A stretch of 64,000 nt of DNA from JAHJQQ01 sp963737555 (GCA_963737555.1 CAVTTB010000005.1:62001-126000), one strand, 5' to 3'; shown: positions 17,984-27,721, numbered from the stretch's first letter. Notes: a model not told the origin generated them from the letters alone. Numbers and translations: made by a program.

Positions 17984-20900
17984 TTATTTTTGCGGCTGCT
18001 GCACATCCAGCGACAACGCGGTCTCGACCCTATTGTCGCGTGCACCCCCCTTGGAACTCTTGGCGGCAGCCTCGACCGCGCCGATGCCGACGCGTTGTTT
18101 ATCGACACCGGCATCGGTCACTAAAGCCTGTGCGACAATCTCCGCACGCTGCTGCGCTAACGCCTTCAGATCGGCCTCGGCAAGCGGATGCAGTTCCACC
18201 AGGCGGTCGAACAACGCCTCATAGAAGGCATGATCGGGACTTTCCTGACCGATCAGCGCCAGCACCGGATTGACCCGCTCCACGGGTTGACCCGATTGCT
18301 GTTCAAACTGCGCCTGGAACTCATCGACGGCTTTGTCGCCGGCACGCGCTTCGAGCAGTTTCTCCAACGCACGCTGTGTCTGCGCGTTTTCGTAGGCCGC
18401 AGGTCCGGGCGCTTCATCTGGCGCGAGCTTGATGTCCAGCTCCGTCGCCAGTTCACTCCGCACGCGTTCCGCGCGTAGCGCGACGCCATCCCGTTCCGGA
18501 TCGTAGCGGCCACCCACGATGACCTTCAACTGCGGACGTTCGCGCAGCGCCTTGCCGACGTTGACGAGTTTCTCCTGTTGCGGCGGTTGCAGCTGGATGC
18601 TGCCCGGATCGAAGGCGATGGCATTGCTCTGTTCGCCGCTGCCGCCCAAGAGACTGCCCAATGCGCTGAACGGTGCTGTGATGATCTTGGTCAGCATGCG
18701 CATGACTGCCTGCCCGATCACGCCGCCCAATGAGAATTTCGGGCTGTTCATATCGCCGGTCACTGGCACGGCGACATCGATGCGGCCCTGCGAATCGGTC
18801 AGCAGAGCCACGGCCAGATCCAACGGCAGATCCAACGCATCCGGCGAATCGACCGGCTCGCCGAGGGTGAATTTTTCGAGCAGGATCTTGTTGTCACCGG
18901 CCAGTGCGCCGTCGTTGATTTTGTATTCGAGATCCAGCGACAGCTTGCCCGTGGCAATCTTGCGCCCGGCAAAGGTGGCGCTGTAGGGCGAAAACTGCGG
19001 CATGTCGATGTTACGGAATTCGGTACGGATATCGGTGAACTGCTTCGGCGCGAACGGGCTGAGTGTACCCATCACCTTGGCCTGCCCGTACTGCTCGACG
19101 CGCCCGTCGAAGGCGATTTTCGCGCGACTCGTCGGGTCGGACGAGATGCCGGTCACCGCACCGTGAAAATCGCGGATTTGTGCGGAGAACGGCAGGACCA
19201 GACTCTGGTCGGAATAATCGACGACGCCCTTCTCGACGCGCACCCGCGCCACCGTTACCGGGAACGCCCGCTCGGATGCATCGGCATTCGTCGCCTTGGA
19301 TTGTGCCTGCGGCTTCGCAGGAGTTGCGCTCGACGATGACGCGCCCTTCTCGAAGACCTTGCCCAGATTGACGCTGCGATCTTTGAAGATCTGAACCTTC
19401 GCACCCGGCTCGACCAGGCGCATATCCTTGATGTGCAGCCGCCCGGGTCTGGATTCGTAGTCGATGCCGTCGGCCGCGAATGATTTCCACGCCAGGAAGC
19501 GATCGCCGCCGACCGCTTCGTTGATCAGCAGATCGGTGATATTCGCCGTCCCCTTGGCGCGCAACACCGGCCCAGCCTGCTCCAGCCGGTATTCCAGGTC
19601 GGTCACCGCCGAGGCCGCGCCCGTCTTGAGATCGAGCAATGCATGCTGCGCCAGCAGTGAGCGCAGCGGATGGAGCGCCAGCTGATCCAGTTTCAGCTTC
19701 ACATCCGCACTGGAACCATCGAGGGCGAAGCTGCCATTGGCCGTCAGCGCGCCACCCTGGTCTACGCGCAAGGCGGACTCGAAACTGACCGGTGTTTGCG
19801 CGTCATTGCTGAGATTCTTCAACGTCGCGGTAATGTCCTCCAGCGTGTAGGCCAAAGCCGGCTTCAGGCTCAAGTGCGCATAGTCCACATGGAACGCCTC
19901 CAGTTGCAGCGTGTCCAGTTTGAAACGCCATGCCGACTTCTCCGCCACAGCTGTTGCGTTCTCTTCCACCTCCGTGTCTTTCGCACCGCTCAATGCCGCA
20001 AACAACCGCGTAGTACCCTGCTCGTCGCGTTCGATGCGCGTATTGCCTTCACGCAGCGTCACCTGGCTGATACTGACCTCGCGACTGCCGGTATCCACCT
20101 TGCCGCCCTCGAGCTTGAATTCCGCGAGTGTGGCCAAGGGTTCGGTTTCACCGATCGGCTTGAGTGCGAGCTTGGCGAGCTTCAGCGCGATCTCGTTCGC
20201 GGTCACGGTTGTCGTATCCGCGCCAATGTTGATATCCGCTTTGAGACTGGCGCCGACTTGCCCGACATCCAGTGCCAGCGGTGTCGCGCGACTGCGATCG
20301 GTGACATGTACGGCGATATTATCCAACTGCGCTGCGCCCAACTGAATATGCCACGGTGTGGCCGCCTTGCTGGTGGACGCCGGCTTGGACGCTGGTGTGG
20401 ATGCTGGCGTCGGCGCAGCCGGCGCACGTTCCGATATTGTCAGGGTCTGCCAGTTCAGCGTGCCGTCCGCAGCCAACGCCACACCGACGCGGCCGTTGCG
20501 CAAATCCAGTTGCGGCAGTGTCAACGCGCGGCTATCGAGATCGAATGTTCCCTCTTTGAGATCGAGCGCTTCCAAGGCGAGCAGCGGTTCTTGTGCGCCC
20601 GGCTCGCGGACGTCCAGGCCTGTGGCATGCAGTTGCAGGCCCTGCGCGCTGAAGCGCGTCTTGCCCTCGGCATTGGCAACGCGATAACCCATTTGGAAAT
20701 CGATTGCACCCTGCGGCTCGGCGAGGCGGATTTCGTCGCGCAGAAAATCCCAGACAGAGGCAAGCTGGAAACCCCGCACAGTGAATTTTCCGGCTGCTGT
20801 CAGCGGATGCAGCGTCAACTCACCTTGCAGTTGCGCTTTGCCACCGGCTGGCAGGTCGGCACTGAGCACATAGGCGCCGTTACGATCCGGCAGTGTCGCG

Positions 20901-21457
20901 ACGTTCTTGAACTCGATGTTGAGCGGTTTAAGGCTGAGGTTTGCGGGCGTTTTGCGCGAACGGTCGCTGTAGGTAAGCGCGCCATCGACGAGCGTGATCT
21001 GCGTCAGCAGCACGCGCGCGGGACCGCTGTCATTGTCGGCAGCAGGTTCTTCGCTGGCCGGAAAACTCTTGACCAGCTCAGCGAGATTGAGGCGGCCATC
21101 GGGTCCGTTGTCGACATGCAGATCCAGACCGTCCAACCGAATATCGGCAAATGTCCACGCCCAACGGAACAGGCTGGAAAGTTCGAAGTCGATCAGCAGA
21201 TGACGGAATGCCGCAATCGGCCGCCCGTCCGCCTCTTTCAATTGGAAATCGTCGACTTCGAACTTCAGCAGGAACGGATTCGCGTACACCTTGCCGATGC
21301 TGGCCTGGCGCAGGAGCGTCTCCTGGGCGTACTTGGGAACGTAATGCTTCACCAGATACGGGAGCAACACAAATCCCAACATCGCGTATAAAACCAGCGC
21401 CGCCGCGCCGATGCGGAACGGCCTGCGGCTGACGATGCGCTTAATGATCTGCTGCAT
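17984..21457 (-). CDS. Large AsmA-like DUF748 protein
   Basis: 1157 residues with one N-terminal membrane anchor (residues about 15-38, AALVLYAMLGFVLLPYLV). A long periplasmic region of repeating beta-strand segments follows, including DIRLDGLDLHVDNGPDGRLNLAELV, given here as a span near residues 104-128, which is the AsmA/DUF748 hallmark. The C-terminus (about 985-1150) has a segment like an OmpA-type peptidoglycan domain (IQLQPPQQEKLVNVGKAL then VIVGGRYDPERD). Members of this superfamily are thought to bridge inner and outer membranes for lipid transport. Ala/Pro/Thr-rich linkers near residues 345-370 and 715-735 separate domains. Function here is inferred from family only. Confidence 0.78.
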   Translation of the reverse strand: MQQIIKRIVSRRPFRIGAAALVLYAMLGFVLLPYLVKHYVPKYAQETLLRQASIGKVYANPFLLKFEVDDFQLKEADGRPIAAFRHLLIDFELSSLFRWAWTFADIRLDGLDLHVDNGPDGRLNLAELVKSFPASEEPAADNDSGPARVLLTQITLVDGALTYSDRSRKTPANLSLKPLNIEFKNVATLPDRNGAYVLSADLPAGGKAQLQGELTLHPLTAAGKFTVRGFQLASVWDFLRDEIRLAEPQGAIDFQMGYRVANAEGKTRFSAQGLQLHATGLDVREPGAQEPLLALEALDLKEGTFDLDSRALTLPQLDLRNGRVGVALAADGTLNWQTLTISERAPAAPTPASTPASKPASTSKAATPWHIQLGAAQLDNIAVHVTDRSRATPLALDVGQVGASLKADINIGADTTTVTANEIALKLAKLALKPIGETEPLATLAEFKLEGGKVDTGSREVSISQVTLREGNTRIERDEQGTTRLFAALSGAKDTEVEENATAVAEKSAWRFKLDTLQLEAFHVDYAHLSLKPALAYTLEDITATLKNLSNDAQTPVSFESALRVDQGGALTANGSFALDGSSADVKLKLDQLALHPLRSLLAQHALLDLKTGAASAVTDLEYRLEQAGPVLRAKGTANITDLLINEAVGGDRFLAWKSFAADGIDYESRPGRLHIKDMRLVEPGAKVQIFKDRSVNLGKVFEKGASSSSATPAKPQAQSKATNADASERAFPVTVARVRVEKGVVDYSDQSLVLPFSAQIRDFHGAVTGISSDPTSRAKIAFDGRVEQYGQAKVMGTLSPFAPKQFTDIRTEFRNIDMPQFSPYSATFAGRKIATGKLSLDLEYKINDGALAGDNKILLEKFTLGEPVDSPDALDLPLDLAVALLTDSQGRIDVAVPVTGDMNSPKFSLGGVIGQAVMRMLTKIITAPFSALGSLLGGSGEQSNAIAFDPGSIQLQPPQQEKLVNVGKALRERPQLKVIVGGRYDPERDGVALRAERVRSELATELDIKLAPDEAPGPAAYENAQTQRALEKLLEARAGDKAVDEFQAQFEQQSGQPVERVNPVLALIGQESPDHAFYEALFDRLVELHPLAEADLKALAQQRAEIVAQALVTDAGVDKQRVGIGAVEAAAKSSKGGARDNRVETALSLDVQQPQK

Positions 21458-21491
21458 TACGGCCTCCCACCATTCTCGGCGACCACAAAAT

Positions 21492-22199
21492 TCAATCCTG
21501 CGCGGCGCCGAACACCACTAATGGCGCGCTCTGTTCGACCACCTGAGTAATGCGCGCGCCGTCCCAACGATACACCAGATGCGCGCCCTGGCGCGGCAGA
21601 CTCACCGTCACCGGGCGCAGCGCCGCGAGACAACTGCCGCCGGCATGGCGCACGCTGTGATACAAAATTCCGTAAGCGTCGGGATCGGCAGCGAGCAGCG
21701 TGCGCGTAAACGCTTGGCTGGCCGTGTAATCGTCGGCTGAGTGCACCGCGGCATAACGCGCATCGCGCACATCGTAGCAGGCTTGCAGGACTTCGCCGAC
21801 CCACACCCGCATATGAAAATCCTGCGCGCGCACGCCGCGCTCGCGCGCATAACGTTGTTTGTGATGCACCGTTTCATGGGTAGCCGTGAGTTGGCTCTGC
21901 GCGGCGTAGTAGATGCCGAAGGAACCGTTGGAAAAGCGGCTGGGATTGCGCGTATGGGTGAAGGCACCCAGCACGATGCTGGCATGCGGGCCGTGCAGCA
22001 GATCGCCCGGGCGGATACAGCTCAACTGACCGGTTTGCTGCAACAGCCGTGGATTCACGCGCACCTGCAAGGCCCACAGCGCGCGCTTCTTGCGTTCAGT
22101 CAGATCGATGCGCTCGAACAGATCGATCAACGGCGCGCGCGTCGGAATGATGCGGTACTGATGTTTCCAGCGCGGCTTGCGACGGGGCGGCAGGGTCAT
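21492..22199 (-). CDS. RES-domain toxin
   Basis: 235 residues. The RES core is seen in SRFSNGSFGIYYAAQ, ATHETVHHKQRYARE, and the C-terminal GILYHSVRHAGGSCLAAL, which contains the conserved Ser of the family. RES toxins degrade NAD+ by phosphorolysis or hydrolysis; the Arg, Tyr and Glu expected for the pocket are plausible at RFSN, IYYA and THET. Its start overlaps the stop of the Xre-type antitoxin by four bases, as in canonical res-xre operons. Confidence 0.85.
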   Translation of the reverse strand: MTLPPRRKPRWKHQYRIIPTRAPLIDLFERIDLTERKKRALWALQVRVNPRLLQQTGQLSCIRPGDLLHGPHASIVLGAFTHTRNPSRFSNGSFGIYYAAQSQLTATHETVHHKQRYARERGVRAQDFHMRVWVGEVLQACYDVRDARYAAVHSADDYTASQAFTRTLLAADPDAYGILYHSVRHAGGSCLAALRPVTVSLPRQGAHLVYRWDGARITQVVEQSAPLVVFGAAQD

Positions 22200-22651
22200 A
22201 CACCGCCGCGTTCGGAGTTGAGATAATCGTAAACGTCGGCGAGTGCCTTGAGTTTGCCCGTGAGCAGGTAGGCCAGCGGCGAACTCAGGCCCCAGGGCCG
22301 GTACATGGCCTCGGCCGGAACCTGGCTGTCATTGCGCAGCCAATCGATATGGCTGTCCGGCGCGTAGAGGATATTGAGCGCGGCATAGATGCCAGTCAGA
22401 TAGGCCAGCCGATCCAGCGTGTCTTCGGATACGCTGCGGATGGCGCCCGACGCGCCCCGTCGCAGTTCATAGAAGCGCGAGCGGCTGGGACTGCCGAGCA
22501 GGATACGCGCCTCCTCGTTACCCAAACCCCATTCGTTGGCAATCGCGAAAAAAGCCTCCAGCCCGGCCTCGGCCTGCTCCTCGCGCGAGAACCCCGCGGC
22601 ACTGTCGGCGGTGAGCTGGTCGGGGTCGATACGGGATGCCGAGGGCTTCAT
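22196..22651 (-). CDS. Xre/MbcA/ParS-type antitoxin
   Basis: 151 residues. An N-terminal helical DNA-binding part (EEQAEAGLEAFFAIANEWGL, then EARILLGSPSRSRFYELR) precedes the toxin-binding DUF2384-like half (SEDTLDRLAYLTGIYAAL, DSHIDWLRNDSQVP, SSPLAYLLTGKL). GGAGGAG sits just upstream of the ATG at 22651. As in other res-xre pairs the antitoxin comes first, should neutralise the RES toxin, and should repress its own promoter through the palindrome at 22669-22693. Confidence 0.85.
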   Translation of the reverse strand: MKPSASRIDPDQLTADSAAGFSREEQAEAGLEAFFAIANEWGLGNEEARILLGSPSRSRFYELRRGASGAIRSVSEDTLDRLAYLTGIYAALNILYAPDSHIDWLRNDSQVPAEAMYRPWGLSSPLAYLLTGKLKALADVYDYLNSERGGV

Positions 22652-22668
22652 GATTTCTCCTCCAGATC

Positions 22669-22693
22669 TGGACTACAGTTTCACCATAGTCCA
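22669..22693 (-). promoter_or_regulatory. Candidate autoregulatory operator of the res-xre operon
   Basis: A perfect 7-bp inverted repeat TGGACTA (22669-22675) and TAGTCCA (22687-22693), centre-spaced by about 18 bases, immediately upstream of the antitoxin ribosome site at about 22661-22667. The position fits an operator bound by the Xre dimer. The -10/-35 boxes are not clear. The rest of 22694-23006 shows nothing I recognise. Confidence 0.5.
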
Positions 22694-23006
22694 AATTGAG
22701 ACACCCGGCAAGGCGGATATCCGCCCGCATCGCAAGGCGCAACACGCAGCACACTGCGCCCTACGCATTGCTCGAACGTCTCCACAGATGGGCGCCACCG
22801 CGATCATCCGAACCATGCCCAGCAAGCTAAGGCAGATGCGGGCACGGAGGGCTGGTACGTACGGGTGGGGAAAGATTGCGCATCGGTAGATGCGTAGGAC
22901 AGGATACACGCCGCAGGCGCTTTGCCGCCGGGTGCGCCAGTTGGCTCGCTAATTGCTTTCCACTGTTCGGTATTCGTAACAGATATAGATGTACAGGAGC
23001 CCCACG

Positions 23007-23984
23007 GTGAATCGTTACTACCTCGCCGCCGGCGTGTTATTCATCGCGATTGGCGCTGCCCTGGTCGCCGGCAAATTTCTGGCGTTTGACGCCGTCGTGG
23101 CGTTCATAGTGCACACACTCAGCCGCGACCAGATCATCACCGCGGACGGCGAGGCGTTGCTCGCGCGATACTGGTATGCGGCGGCCACGGCGACCCTGTT
23201 ACTCGGCGGGTTGCTCAGTGCCTGTTCGATAGACGCAGTGCGCGGCGCGCTTGCGCAGTGGATCGGGCGCGACGCCTTGGCTGAGGCCCATCCCGAGATG
23301 CCGCGCCCGGTGCCAGTGTTGCTGTGGTCGTCACTCTGCGGATTGGCGGTGGTGATCCTGTACCTGATGCACTCGAAACTCGGAGTAAAGATGCCTCTCC
23401 TGTTCAAGAAGGAAGGATTGTTCGAGAACCTGACCTTCGTCCTGTATCTGCTGTCCGCCGTCGCATGCGCTATCGCGGCGCTACGCACCTACCAGAGCCC
23501 GGCCATAGACCATCATCGCTTGGTGGCGTTGTTCTATTTGGCGTGCGCCTTGACGTTCTTTCTGGTCGCCGGGGAAGAGGTCAGTTGGGGGCAACGCGTT
23601 TTCGGTATAAAGACGCCCGAGGCGCTTGTTATCTTGAACTATCAGCACGAAACCAACGTGCACAACTTACTACCCAAGCGCGCGCTCGACGCGATGACCG
23701 AGCAAGTCGCGTTGGCGTTCCTGCTCGGCTTGATTACCATGTGGGCGCTGGTTGGCGCGCTGCGCTTGCCGGTTCTGCGTTTCGTGATCCCGCACCCGAG
23801 CCTGGCTGGTCTTGCGCTGATTGCCTTCTATAGCGCGCTGGTGTTGCACCTGGAAATCTTCGAGGTGCTGTTGGCGATGTTTGTCGCCTTTACAGCTACC
23901 GGGTGTGCAAGGCTGCGGTTAGGGCAAGACAGATCCGCTGCGCGTAACGTGGTCTTCGGCGAACGAGACCGTAGCGCAATATAA
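23007..23984 (+). CDS. Multi-pass membrane protein of unknown function
   Basis: About 325 residues with roughly 8 hydrophobic helices. AGGAG at 22994-22998 is eight bases before the GTG at 23007 (VNRYYLAAGVLF), so I prefer it to the ATG at 22989. A conserved-looking loop, AGEEVSWGQRVFGIKTPE followed by NYQHETNVHNL, recurs from memory in many uncharacterised bacterial membrane proteins. No enzyme family can be named. It stands alone, divergent from the toxin-antitoxin pair. Confidence 0.6.
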   Translation: MNRYYLAAGVLFIAIGAALVAGKFLAFDAVVAFIVHTLSRDQIITADGEALLARYWYAAATATLLLGGLLSACSIDAVRGALAQWIGRDALAEAHPEMPRPVPVLLWSSLCGLAVVILYLMHSKLGVKMPLLFKKEGLFENLTFVLYLLSAVACAIAALRTYQSPAIDHHRLVALFYLACALTFFLVAGEEVSWGQRVFGIKTPEALVILNYQHETNVHNLLPKRALDAMTEQVALAFLLGLITMWALVGALRLPVLRFVIPHPSLAGLALIAFYSALVLHLEIFEVLLAMFVAFTATGCARLRLGQDRSAARNVVFGERDRSAI

Positions 23985-24150
23985 GCTGCGCATCGACTTG
24001 TTCCAGCCTACGTACGGCGTAAATGAAATAATGATGGAAGCCCAGACTGGTGACGGTAACCCATTCCGTGGTTCTCGATTTCCGCCGAATTTACCGCCAT
24101 TCAGACGGAAGCGCTGAGACGATCCAAGACGGAGTTGCAAGATGGCAAGA

Positions 24151-24174
24151 AAAAGCCCGCAATTATGCGGGCTT
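24151..24174 (-). terminator. Terminator of tRNA-Phe
   Basis: AAGCCCGCA (24153-24161) pairs perfectly with TGCGGGCTT (24166-24174) around a 4-base loop. On the minus strand the stem is followed by a T run (the A run just before 24153), 29 bases past the tRNA-Phe end. Confidence 0.75.
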
Positions 24175-24202
24175 GTGATACTGAGATGTCTTGGATGTTT
24201 GA

Positions 24203-24277
24203 TGGTGGCCAGGGACGGAATCGAACCGCCAACAGGGGATTTTCAATCCCCTGCTCTACCAACTGAGCTACCTAGCC
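24203..24277 (-). tRNA. tRNA-Phe(GAA), CCA encoded
   Basis: Minus strand. Acceptor GGCTAGG pairs with CCTGGCC, D arm TAGCTCAGTTGGTAGAGCA, anticodon stem GGGGA/TCCCC with loop TTGAAAA (anticodon GAA), and T arm GGCGG-TTCGATT-CCGTC. The 3' CCA is encoded. Length 75. Confidence 0.95.
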
Positions 24278-24332
24278 GCGAAGAACGCGTATTAGACCGG
24301 CGGACCCGATCAAGTCAAGGCACAAACACGGC

Positions 24333-25388
24333 TCAAACGGGCTGCCCGTACTGGGTCACCAGATACTCCCGGTAGGCGCCCGAGCGCACCCGATCGCACC
24401 AAACTAGATTGCTCAGATACCAAGCCAGGGTCGCCTCGATGCCGGTCTCGAAACGGTGCGCGGGCGACCAACCCAGCTCGGCCTGCATCTTCGAGGAATC
24501 GATCGCATAACGCCGGTCATGGCCGGGGCGGTCGCGCACGTAGGTGATCAGCTCACGATACGGTTGCGGGCCGGGCTTGAGCTGATCCAGGCGGTCGCAG
24601 ATCAGACTCACGATATCGATGTTGGTCCACTCGTTGTTGCCGCCGATGTTGTAGACCTCGCCGACGCGGCCACGCAGCAACACCGCTTCGATACCGCTGC
24701 AATGATCCTCGACATACAACCAATCGCGGATGTTTTTACCGTCGCCGTAGATCGGCAACGATTTGCCTTCCAAGGCGTTGAGGATCACCAGCGGGATCAA
24801 CTTTTCAGGGAACTGATACGGACCGTAATTATTGGAACAATTGGTGGTTAGAACCGGCAGGCCGTAAGTGTGGTGATAGGCACGCACCAGGTGATCCGAG
24901 GATGCCTTCGACGCCGAATACGGGCTGTTCGGCGCATACGCGTGGGTCTCGGTGAATGGCGCATCGCTCGGCGCAAGACTGCCATAAACCTCGTCGGTGG
25001 ACACATGCAGAAAGCGGCGTTCCTCGGCATCCTGACCCCACGCCGCGCGGGCGACTTCCAATAGGTTAAAGGTGCCGTTGATGTTGGTTTGGATGAAGGC
25101 ATCGGGACCGAGAATGGAACGATCCACATGCGACTCGGCGGCGAAATTCACCACCGTGTCGATAGCTTCATCGCGGAACAGTTGCTCGACCAGCGCCCGA
25201 TCGCCGATATCACCGTGTACGAAGCGATAATTGGGCCGATCCTGAATCTCGGTGAGATTCTCCAGATTGCCCGCATAGGTCAGCGCGTCCAGATTCACCA
25301 CGCGATCATTCGGGTGCTGCTGCAACCAATAGCGCACAAAGTTCGAGCCGATGAAACCTGCGCCACCCGTGACCAACAACCGCTTCAT
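24333..25388 (-). CDS. rfbB: dTDP-glucose 4,6-dehydratase
   Basis: 351-residue extended SDR enzyme that converts dTDP-glucose to dTDP-4-keto-6-deoxyglucose. NAD-binding TGGAGFIGSNFVRYWL, active-site STDEVYGSL and YSASKASSDHLVRAY (Tyr-Lys pair), then NNYGPYQFPEKLIPL are all intact. Length is normal. It is the last gene of the rfbACDB operon, and its start overlaps the rfbD stop by four bases. Confidence 0.96.
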   Translation of the reverse strand: MKRLLVTGGAGFIGSNFVRYWLQQHPNDRVVNLDALTYAGNLENLTEIQDRPNYRFVHGDIGDRALVEQLFRDEAIDTVVNFAAESHVDRSILGPDAFIQTNINGTFNLLEVARAAWGQDAEERRFLHVSTDEVYGSLAPSDAPFTETHAYAPNSPYSASKASSDHLVRAYHHTYGLPVLTTNCSNNYGPYQFPEKLIPLVILNALEGKSLPIYGDGKNIRDWLYVEDHCSGIEAVLLRGRVGEVYNIGGNNEWTNIDIVSLICDRLDQLKPGPQPYRELITYVRDRPGHDRRYAIDSSKMQAELGWSPAHRFETGIEATLAWYLSNLVWCDRVRSGAYREYLVTQYGQPV

Positions 25389-26248
25389 TTCTGTAACTCC
25401 CGCAACATCGACACCAGCGACTCGCGCCAGTGCGGTATCGGCCGCGCCAACACGGCACGGATCTTTTGTTTATCGAGCACCGAATAGGCCGGTCGGCGTG
25501 CTGGCGTTGGATATGCACTCGTCGGAATCGGCGTTATGCGTTGCGCCTTGATTGGGAAACCCAGAGCACGCGCTTCGTCCACAATAGCGACGGCGAAATC
25601 GTACCAGGAGGCCACACCTTCGTTGGTAAAATGAAAGCAGCCACGCGCATCCTGCTGTATCAGCGCCATCGCCACGTCGGCGATATCGCCAGTCCAACTC
25701 GGCGAGCCGATCTGATCGTCGACCACGCGCAATTCCTCACGCTCGGCCGCCAGACGCAACATCGTCTTCACAAAATTATTGCCGTGCGCACCGTGCACCC
25801 AGGCCGTGCGCAGGATCAACGCATCAGGCATGGCGGCACGCACGACCTGCTCACCTTCCCACTTGGATTGCGCGTACACACCCAGTGGATTCGGTGTGTC
25901 GTCTTCGCGATATGGATGTGATTGCATGCCGTCGAAAACAAAATCTGTGGAGATATGCAGCAAGCGTCCGGCATAACTGGCAACCGCCTCGGCAACGGCG
26001 CGCGCGCTGTCACGGTTCACCGCAAAGGCCGCTGCACTGTCCGACTCGGCTTTATCCACTTGCGTGTAAGCCGCACAGTTGATCACCCACTCGGCCTTGC
26101 CGGCAGCGATAGCAGTGCGCACCTGTTCGGGCTGGGTAAAATCGGCATGCGCGCGCGTGAAGGCAACAACTTCATGACCCGCGCGCGCCAGTCGCGTGCA
26201 CAACTCACTGCCAAGCTGACCGGCCGCACCGGTGACGAGTACTTTCAC
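25385..26248 (-). CDS. rfbD: dTDP-4-dehydrorhamnose reductase
   Basis: 287 residues. It reduces dTDP-4-keto-L-rhamnose to dTDP-L-rhamnose with NAD(P)H. Rossmann motif VTGAAGQLGSEL, then STDFVFDGMQ and YAQSKWEGEQ (catalytic Tyr/Lys) are present, and the C-terminal half has RRPAYSVLDKQKI as expected. Four-base overlap with rfbB. The product probably feeds the surface polysaccharide or LPS. Confidence 0.95.
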   Translation of the reverse strand: MKVLVTGAAGQLGSELCTRLARAGHEVVAFTRAHADFTQPEQVRTAIAAGKAEWVINCAAYTQVDKAESDSAAAFAVNRDSARAVAEAVASYAGRLLHISTDFVFDGMQSHPYREDDTPNPLGVYAQSKWEGEQVVRAAMPDALILRTAWVHGAHGNNFVKTMLRLAAEREELRVVDDQIGSPSWTGDIADVAMALIQQDARGCFHFTNEGVASWYDFAVAIVDEARALGFPIKAQRITPIPTSAYPTPARRPAYSVLDKQKIRAVLARPIPHWRESLVSMLRELQK

Positions 26249-26284
26249 ACGCCCTCCGCACGTAGCGTATAGCGCGGCAGCTGT

Positions 26285-26821
26285 TCATCCATGTCGCCAA
26301 GACGGCGGATTGCGCCGATCCTTGTCGGACAGACGATATTCCATACCAATATCCGGCCACACGATGCCGATCGCCGGATCGTTCCAGAGCACGCCCTGTT
26401 CGTCTTCCGGGTGATAGTAATCCGTGCACATATAGAGAAAATCCACGCGCTCGCTCAAGGCCAGGAAGCCATGCGCGAAACCCGGCGGCACATAGAACTG
26501 CTGGAAATTGTCTTCACTCAGCGTCACGCCGACCCATTTACCGAAGGTCGGCGAACCTTTACGGATATCCACCGCCACATCGTAGGCCGCGCCCTGTGTG
26601 ACGCGCACCAGTTTGCCCTGCGGATATTTGAGCTGGTAATGCAGGCCGCGTAACACGCCAGCGCCCGAGCGCGAATGATTGTCCTGCACGAATGGCAAGC
26701 TCATCCCGGCTTGCGCGTAACGCTGCGCGTGATAGGTCTCCTGAAAAAACCCACGCGCATCGCCATGCACCTGTGGCTCGATAATCAGCACACCCGGCAG
26801 TTCGGTTGTCAGCACCTTCAT
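26285..26821 (-). CDS. rfbC: dTDP-4-dehydrorhamnose 3,5-epimerase
   Basis: 178-residue cupin epimerase. Catalytic region QDNHSRSGAGVLRGLHYQ carries the His base, with VDIRKGSPTFGKWVG and FYVPPGFAHGFLALSE following, and a Tyr in DYYHPEDEQGVLWNDP. It overlaps rfbA by four bases and precedes rfbD by 36. Confidence 0.95.
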   Translation of the reverse strand: MKVLTTELPGVLIIEPQVHGDARGFFQETYHAQRYAQAGMSLPFVQDNHSRSGAGVLRGLHYQLKYPQGKLVRVTQGAAYDVAVDIRKGSPTFGKWVGVTLSEDNFQQFYVPPGFAHGFLALSERVDFLYMCTDYYHPEDEQGVLWNDPAIGIVWPDIGMEYRLSDKDRRNPPSWRHG

Positions 26822-27699
26822 GATCGAGCCGCCTCTTCCTGCAACACATCCAGCAGATATTGTCCGTAGCCACTATTACGCAACGGTTCGGCCAGACGCG
26901 CCAACTGCTCCGCATTGATATAGCCCATGCGATAGGCGATCTCTTCGACGCAAGACACTTTCAAACCCTGGCGTTGTTCGATGGCTTCGATGAAGTTTGC
27001 GGCCTGCAACAATGACTCATGCGTACCGGTATCCAGCCAGGCGGTGCCCCGCCCCAACACCTCGACGTTTAACGCGCCTTGTTCGAGATAGACGCGGTTG
27101 ACGTCGGTGATTTCCAACTCGCCGCGCGGAGAAGGTCGCAGCGACTTGGTGATATCGACGACTTGTTCGTCGTAGAAATACAGCCCGGTGACGGCATAAT
27201 GCGAGCGCGGTTTGGTAGGCTTCTCGACGATGCTGATGGCGCGACCTTCAGCATCGAACTCAACGACCCCGTAGCGTTCGGGATCGCGCACCCGATAGGC
27301 AAACACCGTCGCGCCCTGCTCGATCTTCCCGGCACGTTTGAGATTCGTGCCCAGACCATGGCCGTAGAAGATGTTGTCGCCGAGCACCAATGAAGATGGC
27401 TCGCCGGCGACAAACTTCTCGCCAATCAGAAACGCCTGCGCCAAGCCACCCGGCGTCGGCTGTTCGGCATACTGGATGTTCAAGCCTAGGGCAGAACCAT
27501 CTTCGAGCAGACGCTGAAAGTGCGGCAGATCGTGCGGCGTGGAAATAAGCAGCACGTCGCGGATACCCGCCAGCATCAGGGTCGCCAGCGGGTAATACAC
27601 CAGCGGCTTGTCGTAGATGGGCATCAGTTGCTTGCTGACTACGCGGGTGAGTGGATACAAACGCGTACCCGAACCGCCCGCGAGAATGATGCCGCGCAT
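26818..27699 (-). CDS. rfbA: Glucose-1-phosphate thymidylyltransferase
   Basis: 293 residues. It makes dTDP-glucose from dTTP and glucose-1-P, the first step of the rhamnose pathway. Signature GGSGTRLYPLTRVVSKQL at residues 7-24, DKPLVYYPLATLM, LGDNIFYGHG and EKPTKPRSHYAVTGLYFYD are all intact. It opens the operon rfbA-rfbC-rfbD-rfbB, each pair coupled or nearly so. Confidence 0.96.
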   Translation of the reverse strand: MRGIILAGGSGTRLYPLTRVVSKQLMPIYDKPLVYYPLATLMLAGIRDVLLISTPHDLPHFQRLLEDGSALGLNIQYAEQPTPGGLAQAFLIGEKFVAGEPSSLVLGDNIFYGHGLGTNLKRAGKIEQGATVFAYRVRDPERYGVVEFDAEGRAISIVEKPTKPRSHYAVTGLYFYDEQVVDITKSLRPSPRGELEITDVNRVYLEQGALNVEVLGRGTAWLDTGTHESLLQAANFIEAIEQRQGLKVSCVEEIAYRMGYINAEQLARLAEPLRNSGYGQYLLDVLQEEAARS

Positions 27700-27721
27700 G
27701 TATGAATCCTTTTTATAGATC

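Noticed and set aside
19670..21391. 573-residue plus-strand reading frame
   Set aside because: Antisense to the DUF748 gene in GC-rich DNA; composition is Arg/Gln/Leu-rich with no domain, while the minus strand has a clear anchor and AsmA repeats.
24203..24277. tRNA-Phe as an integration site for an island
   Set aside because: No integrase gene or repeated tRNA 3' end was seen on either side.
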